A DNA stretch of 21,109 nt. Source: Hypsibius dujardini (taxonomy: Eukaryota > Tardigrada > Eutardigrada > Parachela > Hypsibiidae). Made by a program: the position numbers and the translations under genes. Shown one piece after another: positions 19,091 through 21,109 of the stretch. The notes beneath the pieces were generated by a model. The model worked only from the letters and a program-made list of their open reading frames with translations. It did no database searches and was not told the DNA's origin. Within the stretch, counting starts at the first letter, position 1; the number at the start of each line of letters is the position of its first letter. The stretch spans positions 1 through 21,109 of the forward strand of contig LRSR01000981.1 of assembly GCA_001579985.1 (NCBI GenBank), given 5' to 3'.

Positions 19091-20179
19091 ACATGTGCAC
19101 TATATATTGGAAGACCGGCATATGGAAATGCAGTAAAAGAGATCCTCAACTCTCCTCTTAGAGATGGCTGAAGATGTCCTACAAAGAAGCTTTTTTGTAT
19201 ATAAACCGTTGGATAAAGAATCATACAAAGTGGAGGATCATCTTTTAAAAAAAAAATACTTTTAGATGTTTATTAGGAACGTTGTGGGAGTTGTGTTAGG
19301 CATGTAATTGAGAGCAGAGAGCAGACTCAATTTTACGTCAAACTCATGTAACATCTTGCGGCCACGGTGCGTACTGGATGTTTTTTGGCATTTATACTAG
19401 TGCGTGTGCGACGGCAGATTCTAATCGTTTTTTTCGGTTCAAGGTACTAAATGTATATAGTGCTGTTACTGTAAACCGGTAAATACCACTTGGCCGGCGC
19501 CGCAGGTTTTTTACGTTTGTTTACTTACTTTGAGGCCGACGAGTACATAACACGTATGTATGTGTTAGTTGAACTTTGATCTCGTATACGTCTGGTTCGG
19601 ATAGGCACACTACGTACCTAGTGTTGTTTAAATAAATATCAAATAGGTTAAAGTGATTTTTTATTTTGAACCAAATGTCTGTCTATTTTATTTACGTCAC
19701 AAAAACGGAAACCGAAAACATAAGCATATCATTATTGAAAATTACTAAATCGACTTTAAATTTTATTATATTTTATTGGAGAACATTTTTTAAGTGCTGT
19801 AAATTTGGTTTTTGTTTTAAATGAAATAAAGAATAGTTGAAAACTCTCCGGGCTAAGCTGAAACAGAGGGACGTTCTGCACGCTTTTTGTGGAAAGGACA
19901 AGGTCCAGGCGCGTGCCGGGGGAGGGATGCAACCATGCCATTGAATGAACCAAATTAAAAAATTCGTTTGCAGGGGGCAGTGCACAAGAGTTTTTGAAGT
20001 TGATGGAAATTCATGAATTTTCCCAGTGTATTTTTTTTATAAATTAAAACCACAACAACCGAAGGTGACGTAGTATGGGCGGCAGGAACATAACTGATTC
20101 CCCAAAAACATAAATTCCGTCGCACCGTAAGAGTGAATGAAAAGAATTAGGATTCGGAATGAATATGAGTGGCAAACGA
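19091..20179. other. Upstream region of the Kv gene, no further gene seen
   Basis: Presumably contains the channel's promoter and 5' UTR, but I see no convincing minus-strand core motif. TATATAAA at about 19198 reads on the plus strand. No coding frame, RNA gene or terminal-repeat pair is supported. Confidence 0.4.
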
Positions 20180-20302
20180 CTGGTTTGGACCCCGCGACTG
20201 CCTTAATTTAAAAACAAGCAGCGATGGGAACGCATCGATGAAGTCAAGTCAGTTCAAAATGCAGTCACACAACACAACGCTAGCAGATGTATTGATAGAA
20301 TC
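20180..20302. repeat. Direct repeat, copy 1
   Basis: CTGGTTTGGACCCCGCGACT through AGATGTATTGATAGAATC recurs, diverged, at 20849-20972. Shared words include CGATGGGAACGCAT, AAAGTCAA/GAAGTCAA and CAGTCACACAACAC. Both copies are non-coding. It may be an old dispersed element or a segmental duplication. Confidence 0.7.
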
Positions 20303-20365
20303 CCACACAAAAGTGTATCGTCGATTGGCACCGGGATTACCGGAGTTTTTTGAGTTTTTTTGGAG

Positions 20366-20448
20366 TTTTTTGTCGCTGAGTAGACAGCTTTGGAGCTTTA
20401 GGAGTTTTAGGAGCTTTAGAAATTTTTTGTCGCTGAGTAGACAGCTTT
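20366..20448. repeat. 26-bp tandem duplication, 57-bp period
   Basis: TTTTTTGTCGCTGAGTAGAC plus AGCTTT occurs exactly at 20366-20391 and again at 20423-20448. The surrounding sequence is made of GGAGTTTT/GGAGCTTTA words. Confidence 0.85.
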
Positions 20449-20580
20449 CAAAAATCAGAAAGCTTCAAGTTTATTGCGGCTGGCCTACAGTGTTAAGCAC
20501 TACAGTGTGCCACACTCAAGTGCGGTCACGCAAATTGCGGGAACACAGTGAGTATTCGGAACAACCTTCATTTCAACATT

Positions 20581-20626
20581 TCAAAATCAGGTGTGGTCCA
20601 AAATCAAAATCAGGTGTGGTCCAAAA
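20581..20626. repeat. 23-bp perfect tandem duplication
   Basis: TCAAAATCAGGTGTGGTCCA plus AAA occurs at 20581-20603 and is repeated at once at 20604-20626 without mismatch. Confidence 0.9.
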
Positions 20627-20848
20627 ATTCGGTTTCAGTTGCGGCAGCAGAATACATTAATGGACGAGCAGCTGCCATTGAAGTGAAGAAGTCAAGCTTT
20701 TGTTTTCTGTTCTCGTCTCAAATGCCAAAGTTTTCTCTATTCTAATACTGTTTTTCGCATTCTGTACAGACCTCAGATTTTGTGGTTCTCGTTCTATCCA
20801 TTTCGGCGGAGCAGCGGCAGGATTTCCGATTGAATGAGTATTAAACAT

Positions 20849-20972
20849 CTGGTTTGATCCCTGCGGCTTCCTTGAGCTGAAACAAGCAACGATGGGAACG
20901 CATTGATAAAGTCAATTTCGTTTATAATGCACAGTCACACAACACGACGTTAGAAAATGTATCGATGGAATT
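20849..20972. repeat. Direct repeat, copy 2
   Basis: Diverged second copy of the segment at 20180-20302, in the same orientation about 670 bases away. The intervening and following sequence to the window end shows no gene. Confidence 0.7.
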
Positions 20973-21109
20973 ATCAATTCGTAGACACTCGCATCTTCTA
21001 TTGAGATATCCGTCGTTCCAACTAGCAGGAATCGAGAAAAATAATTGCTCGACGTTTTTTCAACATGCGCGGCACTCTTTTTTGCACTTTCAAAGTAGCA
21101 AGCCGAGTC

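Noticed and set aside
1-21109. CRISPR arrays, bacterial operons or phage modules
   Set aside because: The repeats are contiguous tetranucleotides without spacers, and gene structure is clearly intron-bearing eukaryotic.

Overview
The window looks like nuclear DNA of an invertebrate animal. Genes are split by GT-AG introns, a canonical eukaryotic tRNA-Gly is present, small inverted-repeat transposons are common, long degenerate (CAGA)n/(TCTG)n tracts recur, and the best-recognised gene is a Shaker-type (Kv1-like) potassium channel. I cannot fix the phylum from sequence alone.

Layout, left to right. Positions 1-1388 hold the 3' end of an unrecognised plus-strand gene (exons 1-23 and 796-1388), with a small transposon in its last intron. 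Then come a (CAGA)n tract (1812-2510), tRNA-Gly(GCC) at 2952-3022, a 751-bp fold-back element flanked by TTA (3548-4298), a 280-bp element with perfect 28-bp terminal repeats (4330-4609) and a short minisatellite. From 5085 to 16034 lie three plus-strand paralogues (A 5085-8640, B 11410-12646, C 13662-16034). I assembled them by following a constant intron phase (all phase 1). Each starts with a signal peptide, continues with 'GTA' at the second exon, and ends in an exon encoding a GPI-anchor-like hydrophobic tail. A (261 aa) and C (321 aa) share a cysteine-rich ectodomain. B lacks that domain, carries a Ser/Thr-rich 28-residue repeat instead, and has an in-frame TGA. Converging from the right is a minus-strand Kv1-like channel (16877-19090, three coding exons, 506 aa). 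The last 2 kb holds no gene I can support, only diverged direct repeats.

Two things stand out. First, the Kv channel keeps T1, S1-S6, the S2/S3 counter-charges and the PVP gate. Its selectivity filter, however, reads TVGFSG instead of TVGYGD. The pore-helix Trp equivalent to Shaker W434 is Tyr, and the first two S4 gating arginines (R362/R365 equivalents) are both histidine. This predicts a non-conducting, altered-selectivity or proton-handling Kv subunit. Second, the three GPI-tailed secreted proteins form a tandem, modular surface-protein family that I do not recognise. Nothing visible in sequence links their function to the channel; they are only neighbours.
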